DNA from: Trichobilharzia regenti
Taxonomy: Eukaryota; Platyhelminthes; Trematoda; Strigeidida; Schistosomatidae
Assembly: GCA_944472135.2 (NCBI GenBank)
Contig: OX235265.1
Span: 42,939,459 to 43,003,458, forward strand
Direction of reading: 5' to 3'
DNA length: 64,000 nucleotides
Shown here: one piece after another, positions 34,391-45,400 of the stretch
Position numbering within the stretch: position 1 is the first letter of the stretch
Layout: every line of letters starts with the position of its first letter
Made by a program: the position numbers and the translations under genes
Notes under the pieces: generated by a model
What the model was told of the DNA's origin: nothing
The model's database searches: none
The model's input: only the letters and a program-made list of their open reading frames with translations

Positions 34391-35542
34391 TCATAAGATT
34401 ACTTCACTCTGACTAGTAATACCTTGTAAACTTGTGGAGTCAGAACTGCACTCTGAAGCAGCAACTCTATTCTGTGACACTCTATTCAACAATGGCTTAC
34501 CAGTCGCAACTACAGACACCTTGACCGCACCGTTATCGTCACACAATTCGGAGTCAGGCCTGGAGTTCACATTTAGCTTATCACTGAACTTGCTCACTGG
34601 TTCACAGCTCACCCTTTTATGCACCTCTTGCAAACGTGTACAACACAACCGTGTTTGTCTTGCATCTTGCAACTTATCTGTTGAGGATGTACTACGAAAT
34701 CTGTTACACTCACTAGGTCTATATGCATTATTAGACGCCATATAGCCTTCTCGATATCCACCTCTCTGAGACCCTTTCGTCATCAGTGATTGCATTTTAC
34801 TCTCAGACTGCTCTATTCTAGGGGTGAGATTCAATATAATGGCAAACTTGCTCAAAGATTGATTGACACTATCTTTTACCAGTTTCAGAATATCGTCGAA
34901 CTTTGGCTCGATACCCTCATCCTCCATACGGGAGCTTATCTTCACCCACTTCCTTTGCAGTCGAGTAGGTAGGCGTCTTGCTATTACTTCTAGTATAAAA
35001 CTCGAGTTGAGGTCACTCATGCAATTCATAGAAATCAAGGTATTCTTATAAGTCATAAGATTATCTAAAAACTCAGTAAGTGCCTTGGAGTCATCTCGAA
35101 GCTGACTGCGGTTACCTTTGACAGCTTCGTATGCGTTCCTTACAATCATTGAAGGTCTTCCAAACCTTTGACGTAATATGCTCATAGCCTCATTGTAGCC
35201 CTCTTTTGGCTTCATAAACTTACAACACTGTATGGCTCTTGCAGCATCTCCAGTGCAATATCTCATCAAATACATTAACTTCAATTCATCACTTAATAGA
35301 AAACTACTCAACATGATCTCAAACTCCTTTACAAATTGTATATAATCAGCTGGGTTTCCATCAAAACACCGTGGTTCAAATTTAGGGAGTTTGATGTTCC
35401 TATTATCCCTGAACAGCGAATCAGTAACATCAACCATATCATGCTTAACATCAGACACATCGTTACAATTAACAGACAAGTCACCATGACTTACTTTCCT
35501 GTTTGCATCCAAGACGCTCTGTCCCTTCTTTGACCCAGGCAT
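34391..35542 (-). CDS. Truncated gag, array unit 6
   Basis: 383 codons, protein identical to unit 2. Carries the ccatcaaaac form at codon 61. Confidence 0.8.
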   Translation of the reverse strand: MPGSKKGQSVLDANRKVSHGDLSVNCNDVSDVKHDMVDVTDSLFRDNRNIKLPKFEPRCFDGNPADYIQFVKEFEIMLSSFLLSDELKLMYLMRYCTGDAARAIQCCKFMKPKEGYNEAMSILRQRFGRPSMIVRNAYEAVKGNRSQLRDDSKALTEFLDNLMTYKNTLISMNCMSDLNSSFILEVIARRLPTRLQRKWVKISSRMEDEGIEPKFDDILKLVKDSVNQSLSKFAIILNLTPRIEQSESKMQSLMTKGSQRGGYREGYMASNNAYRPSECNRFRSTSSTDKLQDARQTRLCCTRLQEVHKRVSCEPVSKFSDKLNVNSRPDSELCDDNGAVKVSVVATGKPLLNRVSQNRVAASECSSDSTSLQGITSQSEVIL

Positions 35543-35892
35543 TGTTGAACTTGACTCAATTCCAAAACAGTTCCAGATATTGCTTGTTCAAAGAGGACTT
35601 GACCGGTACCAGGAAAGATGAACGGAAACTGTCCAAACTTTCGCCAACTCTCGGAATCCGCCAGAATCTGTTTCAACTGTCAGAAACTGTCAGTCACGTC
35701 TCATAAACCGTTAATGCCCAGCTCTCGCTACGCTCGGGCCCACGCTGTTCCTTGAAGATTTCAGAAATTCTTAGTTATAGCGGACGAAAAAACCAAAACA
35801 CCGATCTGCCGCTTGAGATTTCTTTATTGTTACACCAACATATAAAAATTATAACTGAACTAAGGTCTGTAAACAAATATTACAATAATAAA

Positions 35893-37044
35893 TCATAAGA
35901 TTACTTCACTCTGACTAGTAATACCTTGTAAACTTGTGGAGTCAGAACTGCACTCTGAAGCAGCAACTCTATTCTGTGACACTCTATTCAACAATGGCTT
36001 ACCAGTTGCAACTACAGACACCTTGACCGCACCGTTATCGTCACACAATTCGGAGTCAGGCCTGGAGTTCACATTTAGCTTATCACTGAACTTGCTCACT
36101 GGTTCACAGCTCACCCTTTTATGCACCTCTTGCAAACGTGTACAACACAACCGTGTTTGTCTTGCATCTTGCAACTTATCTGTTGAGGATGTACTACGAA
36201 ATCTGTTACACTCACTAGGTCTATATGCATTATTAGACGCCATATAGCCTTCTCGATATCCACCTCTCTGAGACCCTTTCGTCATCAGTGATTGCATTTT
36301 ACTCTCAGACTGCTCTATTCTAGGGGTGAGATTCAATATAATGGCAAACTTGCTCAAAGATTGATTGACACTATCTTTTACCAGTTTCAGAATATCGTCG
36401 AACTTTGGCTCGATACCCTCATCCTCCATACGGGAGCTTATCTTCACCCACTTCCTTTGCAGTCGAGTAGGTAGGCGTCTTGCTATTACTTCTAGTATAA
36501 AACTCGAGTTGAGGTCACTCATGCAATTCATAGAAATCAAGGTATTCTTATAAGTCATAAGATTATCTAAAAACTCAGTAAGTGCCTTGGAGTCATCTCG
36601 AAGCTGACTGCGGTTACCTTTGACAGCTTCGTATGCGTTCCTTACAATCATTGAAGGTCTTCCAAACCTTTGACGTAATATGCTCATAGCCTCATTGTAG
36701 CCCTCTTTTGGCTTCATAAACTTACAACACTGTATGGCTCTTGCAGCATCTCCAGTGCAATATCTCATCAAATACATTAACTTCAATTCATCACTTAATA
36801 GAAAACTACTCAACATGATCTCAAACTCCTTTACAAATTGTATATAATCAGCTGGGTTTCCATCGAAACACCGTGGTTCAAATTTAGGGAGTTTGATGTT
36901 CCTATTATCCCTGAACAGCGAATCAGTAACATCAACCATATCATGCTTAACATCAGACACATCGTTACAATTAACAGACAAGTCACCATGACTTACTTTC
37001 CTGTTTGCATCCAAGACGCTCTGTCCCTTCTTTGACCCAGGCAT
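35893..37044 (-). CDS. Truncated gag, array unit 7
   Basis: 383 codons, protein identical to unit 2. Private silent change at ~36006 (accagttgc for accagtcgc); ccatcgaaac form at codon 61. Confidence 0.8.
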   Translation of the reverse strand: MPGSKKGQSVLDANRKVSHGDLSVNCNDVSDVKHDMVDVTDSLFRDNRNIKLPKFEPRCFDGNPADYIQFVKEFEIMLSSFLLSDELKLMYLMRYCTGDAARAIQCCKFMKPKEGYNEAMSILRQRFGRPSMIVRNAYEAVKGNRSQLRDDSKALTEFLDNLMTYKNTLISMNCMSDLNSSFILEVIARRLPTRLQRKWVKISSRMEDEGIEPKFDDILKLVKDSVNQSLSKFAIILNLTPRIEQSESKMQSLMTKGSQRGGYREGYMASNNAYRPSECNRFRSTSSTDKLQDARQTRLCCTRLQEVHKRVSCEPVSKFSDKLNVNSRPDSELCDDNGAVKVSVVATGKPLLNRVSQNRVAASECSSDSTSLQGITSQSEVIL

Positions 37045-37394
37045 TGTTGAACTTGACTCAATTCCAAAACAGTTCCAGATATTGCTTGTTCAAAGAGGAC
37101 TTGACCGGTACCAGGAAAGATGAACGGAAACTGTCCAAACTTTCGCCAACTCTCGGAATCCGCCAGAATCTGTTTCAACTGTCAGAAACTGTCAGTCACG
37201 TCTCATAAACCGTTAATGCCCAGCTCTCGCTACGCTCGGGCCCACGCTGTTCCTTGAAGATTTCAGAAATTCTTAGTTATAGCGGACGAAAAAACCAAAA
37301 CACCGATCTGCCGCTTGAGATTTCTTTATTGTTACACCAACATATAAAAATTATAACTGAACTAAGGTCTGTAAACAAATATTACAATAATAAA

Positions 37395-38546
37395 TCATAA
37401 GATTACTTCACTCTGACTAGTAATACCTTGTAAACTTGTGGAGTCAGAACTGCACTCTGAAGCAGCAACTCTATTCTGTGACACTCTATTCAACAATGGC
37501 TTACCAGTCGCAACTACAGACACCTTGACCGCACCGTTATCGTCACACAATTCGGAGTCAGGCCTGGAGTTCACATTTAGCTTATCACTGAACTTGCTCA
37601 CTGGTTCACAGCTCACCCTTTTATGCACCTCTTGCAAACGTGTACAACACAACCGTGTTTGTCTTGCATCTTGCAACTTATCTGTTGAGGATGTACTACG
37701 AAATCTGTTACACTCACTAGGTCTATATGCATTATTAGACGCCATATAGCCTTCTCGATATCCACCTCTCTGAGACCCTTTCGTCATCAGTGATTGCATT
37801 TTACTCTCAGACTGCTCTATTCTAGGGGTGAGATTCAATATAATGGCAAACTTGCTCAAAGATTGATTGACACTATCTTTTACCAGTTTCAGAATATCGT
37901 CGAACTTTGGCTCGATACCCTCATCCTCCATACGGGAGCTTATCTTCACCCACTTCCTTTGCAGTCGAGTAGGTAGGCGTCTTGCTATTACTTCTAGTAT
38001 AAAACTCGAGTTGAGGTCACTCATGCAATTCATAGAAATCAAGGTATTCTTATAAGTCATAAGATTATCTAAAAACTCAGTAAGTGCCTTGGAGTCATCT
38101 CGAAGCTGACTGCGGTTACCTTTGACAGCTTCGTATGCGTTCCTTACAATCATTGAAGGTCTTCCAAACCTTTGACGTAATATGCTCATAGCCTCATTGT
38201 AGCCCTCTTTTGGCTTCATAAACTTACAACACTGTATGGCTCTTGCAGCATCTCCAGTGCAATATCTCATCAAATACATTAACTTCAATTCATCACTTAA
38301 TAGAAAACTACTCAACATGATCTCAAACTCCTTTACAAATTGTATATAATCAGCTGGGTTTCCATCGAAACACCAGGGTTCAAATTTAGGGAGTTTGATG
38401 TTCCTATTATCCCTGAACAGCGAATCAGTAACATCAACCATATCATGCTTAACATCAGACACATCGTTACAATTAACAGACAAGTCACCATGACTTACTT
38501 TCCTGTTTGCATCCAAGACGCTCTGTCCCTTCTTTGACCCAGGCAT
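37395..38546 (-). CDS. Truncated gag, array unit 8
   Basis: 383 codons. Private R58W in the FEPRCFDG motif; otherwise identical to unit 2. ccatcgaaac form at codon 61. Confidence 0.8.
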   Translation of the reverse strand: MPGSKKGQSVLDANRKVSHGDLSVNCNDVSDVKHDMVDVTDSLFRDNRNIKLPKFEPWCFDGNPADYIQFVKEFEIMLSSFLLSDELKLMYLMRYCTGDAARAIQCCKFMKPKEGYNEAMSILRQRFGRPSMIVRNAYEAVKGNRSQLRDDSKALTEFLDNLMTYKNTLISMNCMSDLNSSFILEVIARRLPTRLQRKWVKISSRMEDEGIEPKFDDILKLVKDSVNQSLSKFAIILNLTPRIEQSESKMQSLMTKGSQRGGYREGYMASNNAYRPSECNRFRSTSSTDKLQDARQTRLCCTRLQEVHKRVSCEPVSKFSDKLNVNSRPDSELCDDNGAVKVSVVATGKPLLNRVSQNRVAASECSSDSTSLQGITSQSEVIL

Positions 38547-38896
38547 TGTTGAACTTGACTCAATTCCAAAACAGTTCCAGATATTGCTTGTTCAAAGAGG
38601 ACTTGACCGGTACCAGGAAAGATGAACGGAAACTGTCCAAACTTTCGCCAACTCTCGGAATCCGCCAGAATCTGTTTCAACTGTCAGAAACTGTCAGTCA
38701 CGTCTCATAAACCGTTAATGCCCAGCTCTCGCTACGCTCGGGCCCACGCTGTTCCTTGAAGATTTCAGAAATTCTTAGTTATAGCGGACGAAAAAACCAA
38801 AACACCGATCTGCCGCTTGAGATTTCTTTATTGTTACACCAACATATAAAAATTATAACTGAACTAAGGTCTGTAAACAAATATTACAATAATAAA

Positions 38897-40048
38897 TCAT
38901 AAGATTACTTCACTCTGACTAGTAATACCTTGTAAACTTGTGGAGTCAGAACTGCACTCTGAAGCAGCAACTCTATTCTGTGACACTCTATTCAACAATG
39001 GCTTACCAGTCGCAACTACAGACACCTTGACCGCACCGTTATCGTCACACAATTCGGAGTCAGGCCTGGAGTTCACATTTAGCTTATCACTGAACTTGCT
39101 CACTGGTTCACAGCTCACCCTTTTATGCACCTCTTGCAAACGTGTACAACACAACCGTGTTTGTCTTGCATCTTGCAACTTATCTGTTGAGGATGTACTA
39201 CGAAATCTGTTACACTCACTAGGTCTATATGCATTATTAGACGCCATATAGCCTTCTCGATATCCACCTCTCTGAGACCCTTTCGTCATCAGTGATTGCA
39301 TTTTACTCTCAGACTGCTCTATTCTAGGGGTGAGATTCAATATAATGGCAAACTTGCTCAAAGATTGATTGACACTATCTTTTACCAGTTTCAGAATATC
39401 GTCGAACTTTGGCTCGATACCCTCATCCTCCATACGGGAGCTTATCTTCACCCACTTCCTTTGCAGTCGAGTAGGTAGGCGTCTTGCTATTACTTCTAGT
39501 ATAAAACTCGAGTTGAGGTCACTCATGCAATTCATAGAAATCAAGGTATTCTTATAAGTCATAAGATTATCTAAAAACTCAGTAAGTGCCTTGGAGTCAT
39601 CTCGAAGCTGACTGCGGTTACCTTTGACAGCTTCGTATGCGTTCCTTACAATCATTGAAGGTCTTCCAAACCTTTGACGTAATATGCTCATAGCCTCATT
39701 GTAGCCCTCTTTTGGCTTCATAAACTTACAACACTGTATGGCTCTTGCAGCATCTCCAGTGCAATATCTCATCAAATACATTAACTTCAATTCATCACTT
39801 AATAGAAAACTACTCAACATGATCTCAAACTCCTTTACAAATTGTATATAATCAGCTGGGTTTCCATCGAAACACCGTGGTTCAAATTTAGGGAGTTTGA
39901 TGTTCCTATTATCCCTGAACAGCGAATCAGTAACATCAACCATATCATGCTTAACATCAGACACATCGTTACAATTAACAGACAAGTCACCATGACTTAC
40001 TTTCCTGTTTGCATCCAAGACGCTCTGTCCCTTCTTTGACCCAGGCAT
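38897..40048 (-). CDS. Truncated gag, array unit 9, next to the complete 5' LTR
   Basis: 383 codons, protein identical to unit 2. It is the only unit preceded by a complete LTR (40194-40552), with a 146-bp leader between, so the one most likely to be driven by a full promoter. Confidence 0.82.
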   Translation of the reverse strand: MPGSKKGQSVLDANRKVSHGDLSVNCNDVSDVKHDMVDVTDSLFRDNRNIKLPKFEPRCFDGNPADYIQFVKEFEIMLSSFLLSDELKLMYLMRYCTGDAARAIQCCKFMKPKEGYNEAMSILRQRFGRPSMIVRNAYEAVKGNRSQLRDDSKALTEFLDNLMTYKNTLISMNCMSDLNSSFILEVIARRLPTRLQRKWVKISSRMEDEGIEPKFDDILKLVKDSVNQSLSKFAIILNLTPRIEQSESKMQSLMTKGSQRGGYREGYMASNNAYRPSECNRFRSTSSTDKLQDARQTRLCCTRLQEVHKRVSCEPVSKFSDKLNVNSRPDSELCDDNGAVKVSVVATGKPLLNRVSQNRVAASECSSDSTSLQGITSQSEVIL

Positions 40049-40193
40049 TGTTGAACTTGACTCAATTCCAAAACAGTTCCAGATATTGCTTGTTCAAAGA
40101 GGACTTGACCGGTACCAGGAAAGATGAACGGAAACTGTCCAAACTTTCGCCAACTCTCGGAATCCGCCAGAATCTGTTTCAACTGTCAGAAAC

Positions 40194-40552
40194 TGTCAGT
40201 CACGTCTCATAAACCGTTAATGCCCAGCTCTCGCTACGCTCGGGCCCACGCTGTTCCTTGAAGATTTCAGAAATTCTTAGTTATAGCGGACGAAAAACCA
40301 AAACACCGATCTGCCGCTTGAGATTTCTTTATTGTTACACCAACATATAAAAATTATAACTGAACTAAGGTCTGTAAACAAATATTACAATAATAAATCA
40401 TAGTATTACTGCTGATGGTTTGCTACTGACTTCATTCTGAACAGCCAACGATGAGACGATGTCTGTCGTATTCATGCCTCCGCGAAAATTGTGGAAGTTG
40501 ATTGTGAGCAAGCAAACGTGAATTGATGGTTCAATCTTCAACTCCATTGACA
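40194..40552 (-). repeat. Complete 5' LTR of the array insertion
   Basis: 359 bp, minus orientation, outer end at 40552 abutting the target duplication gttgg. Its U3-side part (40396-40552) occurs nowhere else in the array, because all other units carry only the 3' 218 bp. Confidence 0.85.
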
Positions 40553-40705
40553 GTTGGTGTAACCATAAATAATACTCGTGTCAACAATTGGTGTTTTGGT
40601 TTTTTCTTCCGTTATTACTAAGCGTTTCTGAAAAAATTCAAGGGACAGCGTGAGCCCGAGCGGAGCAAGAGCTGAGCATTAACGGTTTACGAGACGAGAC
40701 TGACA
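40553..40705 (+). repeat. Second piece of the split 3' LTR (plus-strand element)
   Basis: 153 bp including the 5-bp duplication gttgg; ends ...gagactgaca. It completes the LTR begun at 26474. Confidence 0.8.
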
Positions 40706-40857
40706 ATATAATTTCTGACGGTTTTCTCCTGACTTCTTTCTGAACAGCGACCGATAAAACGATGACCTGCTGATCGATGCCTCCGCGAAAATTGGGGAAG
40801 TTGGGTTTGAGCAAACAACCACGAATTGATCGTTCAATCTTCAACTACATTGACACT
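40706..40857 (-). repeat. Right piece of the minus-strand LTR split by the 22879-40705 element
   Basis: Continues the LTR fragment at 22843-22878; its outer end borders the reversed polypurine tract ctccccggc. 40858-41340 is the matching internal 3' sequence. Confidence 0.75.
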
Positions 40858-41340
40858 CCCCGGCAAAACCGGATCCATTCCTTTTTTCCATCACGACCAA
40901 TACACGTTGACTTGGATGCCATTGCGAGAACCTCGGTCACACGGACAAAGCTGAAATGGAAAACAAACAGAAAAGCCAACACACCACAGGCATACTCACA
41001 GCACAATCTCACACATCGATGACGACCTGCGCCTTCCAGTCAAAGGTAACCTCTTGACATCTTGCAACACAATCGCCACTTGCTAGAATGACTCCTGCAG
41101 AATGAAACGTGACCATAGCAGCACCTCATGATACTCTTCGAACATCCTCTTATCTGCTCACTACCAATTACCACTGCAATCGCTTGTCACTCATTCTGCC
41201 TCAGTTCTAGTAACGGTGACGTATGCGAGCCTCAGTCGTTTACACTCTTTCTCGCCGGTGTGTGGGACCGCAGCTAACAATTATCTCCGTATGCATATCA
41301 TTTTCAGCAATAGCCTCCCCGGCGTATGCGACCCATTTTC
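40858..41340 (-). mobile_element. Internal 3' fragment of a Bel/Pao-like element, cut by a CR1 insertion
   Basis: Matches the last ~490 bp before the 3' LTR of the gag-only family. Ends at ctgtcttta where an (AT)n tail of the minus-strand CR1 begins. Inverted twin 51726-52220. Confidence 0.78.
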
Positions 41341-42480
41341 TGTCTTTAATATATATATATTTCTTCCTGTTTATGCAGGATCATATCAATTGTATAGGCA
41401 TGGATAAGTTATTATATAAATTACACATAATTTGATGTATGATGAATTTACAGTTTGGTTGTTCTTTCTGACATTAGAGTCAGTCGGAACAGTCTACTAT
41501 AAAGTCTGTTTGTGTTATACATGAAGAGATATAGAAATATTGTCTTCGCATTAACAAAAACCCAGACATCAGATGAATGTAATACAAATATCTGGGAAAA
41601 ATAAAGCTTGAAGTCAATTCTCCTATATAACTTTGTTGTGAACAGCACCCTTGGCTAAAAGTTTATTGATGTATTATGTTGAGATCAGTGATATATTTAT
41701 TCCATTTTTTCAGCAGTCTTATCGTAGTTTTATAACAGGAAAGAAATTTGATCGTGGATGTGAAAACTAGATGAGGTCATGGTCAGTTGTTTTACTGCAT
41801 CAAATGGTGCCGAGGTCGATTCCAGAATTCTCCATTTGCTCCATTTGTGTCTGCATGGCGGACTGTATTCGTAAGTTCAGTAAAATGTTGAAAACTGTTT
41901 GAAAACCAGTTGCTTCTTCATTTCAGATCATGAATACTCATTTACAGCATGTTCGCCAGCGTCTTCAAATGGTAGAATTGGATCGTTCATGGAATTTGAG
42001 TGGTTATGAGATAGACGGTTTGGAATTAATCCTCATTTCAGTTTAGATGCAGGGTTGTTCGACCTCGACCAGAAGATGAATAGGAGCAGCAGAATACCAG
42101 AAAGAGAAAGTATGTGAACATGAAAAGGATATTAATGTATATATATAAATTTTTATGTCAATTGTATATCATACATTAGTAAAAATTTATCTAATTGTAG
42201 TTGTGTTTTCACGTATTTATGCGAAGTCTTAGAGTTTATTTAGTGTCATAATGTGTATTAATGAGTCTGAGCGTTTTAGTGTTCTAATGACTGATGCGTT
42301 TTAGAAATAAGTGATGGGTTCTGGTAGGGATAGTCATTGGGACAAAACAGTTTATATAGCAAGCGTTTGAAGGTTACAATAGAGTGACAGGTCCTATTTC
42401 TAAGGGTAAACTATTCCTGTATGTTCCGTACTAAGTCTTTATGCATCCATGCTGCTAGTTTATTTATAGTTTTTAGATTG
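41341..42480 (-). other. 3' untranslated region and (AT)n tail of the minus-strand CR1
   Basis: Mirror of 50595-51725, near-identical. No ORF; begins at the tail atatatata (about 41349). Confidence 0.65.
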
Positions 42481-45400
42481 CTAAGGGTGTTGAAGTGCGT
42501 CTTTTAGGTGCTGTAGTTGATTCGTTCTAGGAGTAAATAGTTTATTAATATAATCAGTAGAGTGAAACAGTCTGTATAGAGAGCGTTTGAAGCTTGTAAC
42601 CGAAGAGCAAGTTCTGACATCTAGGGGTAGGCTATTCCATATTTTAGAATACATGACTGTGAAGAAGTTTTCACGGAGTGTTGACTTAAAAGAATGAGTT
42701 GTCACTGTGGAAGTTTGGTTACGCAGATCGTAAGAACCTTCCTGTGCGAATTGTATGTCCCTGTTACCTGAGAATGATATTTTGTGAAGGACCTTAAAGA
42801 AGAATATTAGGTTTATAATAAGTCGCCTTGTCCAAAGTGGGTCAAGTTTTAGGATCATGCACCGTGAGATGTAGTCTTTCTTACAATCGTAGCCAAGTAG
42901 TTTTGAGGTAAAATATCGTTGGATACTTTCCATCCTTAGCTTGTCACGTGTGCGAGTGCTGCTTATAATAAATGGACAGTATTCTAGTAGTGGTCTGACA
43001 CATGTTTTGTACAGAATTAGCTTGGCTTCATTGTCGTGAAAGTTCCTGAGTATGCATCCTAAGAGCATCCTCGATTTTCTAGTCTGTGATGCTACTTGCT
43101 CAGAGAATGTCAAGTCACTAGAGTACCTCAGGCCTAGGTCAACGACACTTCGGAGTCTGGTTAGGTTAGCAGATTGAAGCGTTAATTTCAGGTCAATTGA
43201 GGGTGCACCGAAGCAGATCCAGCCACATTTGTTCAGATTAAATTGGAGATTCCATAGGGACGACCAAGCAGTCATTTTATCTAATTCCTTCTGCACTACA
43301 TTCTCGAAGTTCCCTAAGTCATCACATTGGAATGTATAAGCTACTTTTAGGTCATCTGCAAAGATGAATGGTTTCCCGTGCGTGAAGCAAGCGCATATGT
43401 CATTGATGTATAGTGTAAATAGGAGGGGTCCAATGACACTACCTTGTACTACACCAGAAGTGATAGGGCTAGGTTTGGAGGTTGCAGACCCGAGTTTAAC
43501 TATTTGGGACCTATTGTTAAGGAATGATTTAAGCCATCCTAATAATGGGTCACGTATTCCTAAGGAGTTCAGCTTGTTATTAGCAGTAAATGGTCAACAC
43601 GGTCAAATGCCTTAGAAATGTCAAAGTAGATGACAAGTACTAGTTGCCGTCTGTCACGACTGCTGGTTACAAAATTGAAGAAGTCTAGGTGACATGTTAA
43701 ACATGATCTGGATTTCAGGAATCCATGTTGGTTCGGACTTATAATGTTGCAGCTAAGCATATGTTTGATTAGGTTATCTTTGACTAGTCTCTCCATGATT
43801 CTAGATGCTATAGGTGTGATATTGATCGGCCGGTAGTTACTGACTTCAGTTTTCGAGCCAGATTTGTGTTTAGGCATATATATATCAGGGTAAGTTTGGG
43901 TTTCTAGGGACATTGTGAATATTTTAAGCAGCAGTAGAGGAATGTCAGGGCCACCATATTTATAGAAGTAAGATGATATACCGTCGGTACCGAAACCTTT
44001 TGAACTTTTGAGGGTTCTTATAGTTTGGTTAATATTAGCGTAAGTGAATTCAACAGTGCTAATTTGGTTTGGTGTGAGTGCAGATGGAGTTTGTGCCATA
44101 TTAGTAGTAGGGTGTATATCGAGTAGCTGGACTGAGGGCTTAAGGTAGTTACCTGCAAACGTTTTGTTGAATAGTTCACATATGTCTGCAGAGTTAGTGC
44201 ATAGCCTACCTTTGTCTATGAGGAGAGAAATGCTGTGATTTTTGCGATTCATTCGCTTCCTTAAGATTTCTGTGAGTGCATACACTCTAGCAGGACTGGC
44301 TACTGCGATGCGTTCTTCCTTTCTCATACGGAAATCTCGAGCTTGTGAGATGGAGCTAAGGGTGTTAAGTATTAGACCTAGAGTGCCAAAGTCGTGGTGT
44401 TTGAAGTAACTTGTTGAGAGTCTCTTCAGTTTCTACGATCCTTTGGTTTTATGAATGACTTTCTGTGTGGGGAAACCTTTAGTGTTTGGAGTGGAATGAC
44501 AGCATCTAAGCAGTGTTTGAGTTATGGTAGAAGATGGTTAGGGCTCTCGAAGGTCATCAGTAGTGAAGTATTCATCCCATTTGGAGGATCTTAGCATCGA
44601 TTCAACTAAGGCCCAGTTTGCCTTACTATAGTTCCTATATTTTACTTGTTGTGAAGTGGAGGTATGAGATGCATTGCTACTCAGCGGAATTGGCAGTGCA
44701 CACATCACTGTTTTGTGGTCGCTCCCTGGAAACTCAGAACCTACTAGCGTTGAAAGGGGGCTTATATTGTGGCAGAAGATTAAGTCTAGTACGTTATTAC
44801 CTCTTGTGGGAGTAGTGACAGTTTGTTTCCAGCCAAGTATATCCAGTGTGCCTAAGAACTTATCAAATTTAGTTGGGCCTGTGGGTATATCCCAGTTGAT
44901 TTCAGGTAAGTTAAAGTCCCCACATAGGATCTTATGATCGTATTGTAAGTCGGATAATTGCTCCAGAGTATTAATAAGTTGGGTCTCGTAATTACTAAAG
45001 GTGCCAGGTGCTCTGTAGGTGCATCCAATTAATGCTGTTACGTTATTTAAGTGTACATTAACCCATAGAGTCTCAGGCATGTTAAGTGTACTACTTTCTA
45101 GCTGTGATACAGTAAGTGCATTCAGAAAGTACATGAGACAACCCCCTCCCTTACCACCTTCCCTGTCACACCGAAAGTGTGTGTAGTTATCTAAGCTTAT
45201 TTCTTCATCCAGGATGTCCGAATGACACCAAGATTCAGTGATGACAATTACAGGGGGTTTGTATATTACTGTGAGTGCTCTGAGCATCGGCAATTTATTT
45301 AGAACAGATCTAGCATTTATGAGGATTAGGTAAAGATGAGAGTTGAAGTAGCATTTGAAGTATTTAAGTTCGTTAGTCAGCCCCGAATATGGTTCAGCAC

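Larger units (their letters stand above)
26676..40552 (-). mobile_element. Nine-unit tandem array of LTR-gag units, inserted as one LTR-bounded block
   Basis: Nine head-to-tail units with an exact 1502-bp period (gag ORF ends at 26881, 28383, 29885 ... 38897), then a complete 359-bp LTR at 40194-40552. 9 x 1502 + 359 equals the full 13877 bp. Flanking 5-bp duplications are gatgg (26671-26675) and gttgg (40553-40557). Read 5' to 3' on the minus strand: full 5' LTR, then nine repeats of leader (~146 bp), gag codons 1-379 and a 3'-half LTR (~218 bp). The last LTR end at 26676 has mutated (TATAAA for TGTCAG). Units differ by only a few bases each. No pol, no hairpin region. Confidence 0.88.
22879..40705 (+). 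mobile_element. Gag-only Bel/Pao-like element (plus strand) with a 13.9-kb insertion in its 3' LTR
   Basis: The 5' LTR is 22879-23228 (350 bp). The 3' LTR starts at 26474 and is split by the minus-strand array, with pieces 26474-26675 and 40553-40705. Excluding one 5-bp duplication, the pieces sum to 350 bp, the same as the 5' LTR. Internal region: leader, 601-codon gag, 1.3-kb non-coding 3' region with the hairpin triplet, polypurine tract. No pol. It is inserted in a minus-strand LTR with a degraded 5-bp duplication. Confidence 0.8.
20243..40857 (-). mobile_element. Extra internal-plus-LTR block of a tandem Bel/Pao element (left arm only), hosting the nested insertions
   Basis: Removing this segment leaves LTR 19884-20242 directly next to the internal sequence at 40858, which is exactly the right-arm arrangement (LTR 52221-52579 next to 51726-52220). 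Read on the minus strand it is internal 3' sequence, a split LTR (40857-40706 and 22878-22843), gag remnant, 3' non-coding region and the next LTR. This LTR-internal-LTR-internal order is produced by unequal exchange between LTRs. A 17.8-kb plus-strand element is inserted in its LTR. Confidence 0.7.

Noticed and set aside
26676..40552. CRISPR-like or bacterial repeat array
   Set aside because: The unit is 1502 bp with a coding gag and LTR, no short repeat/spacer pattern, and the context is eukaryotic.
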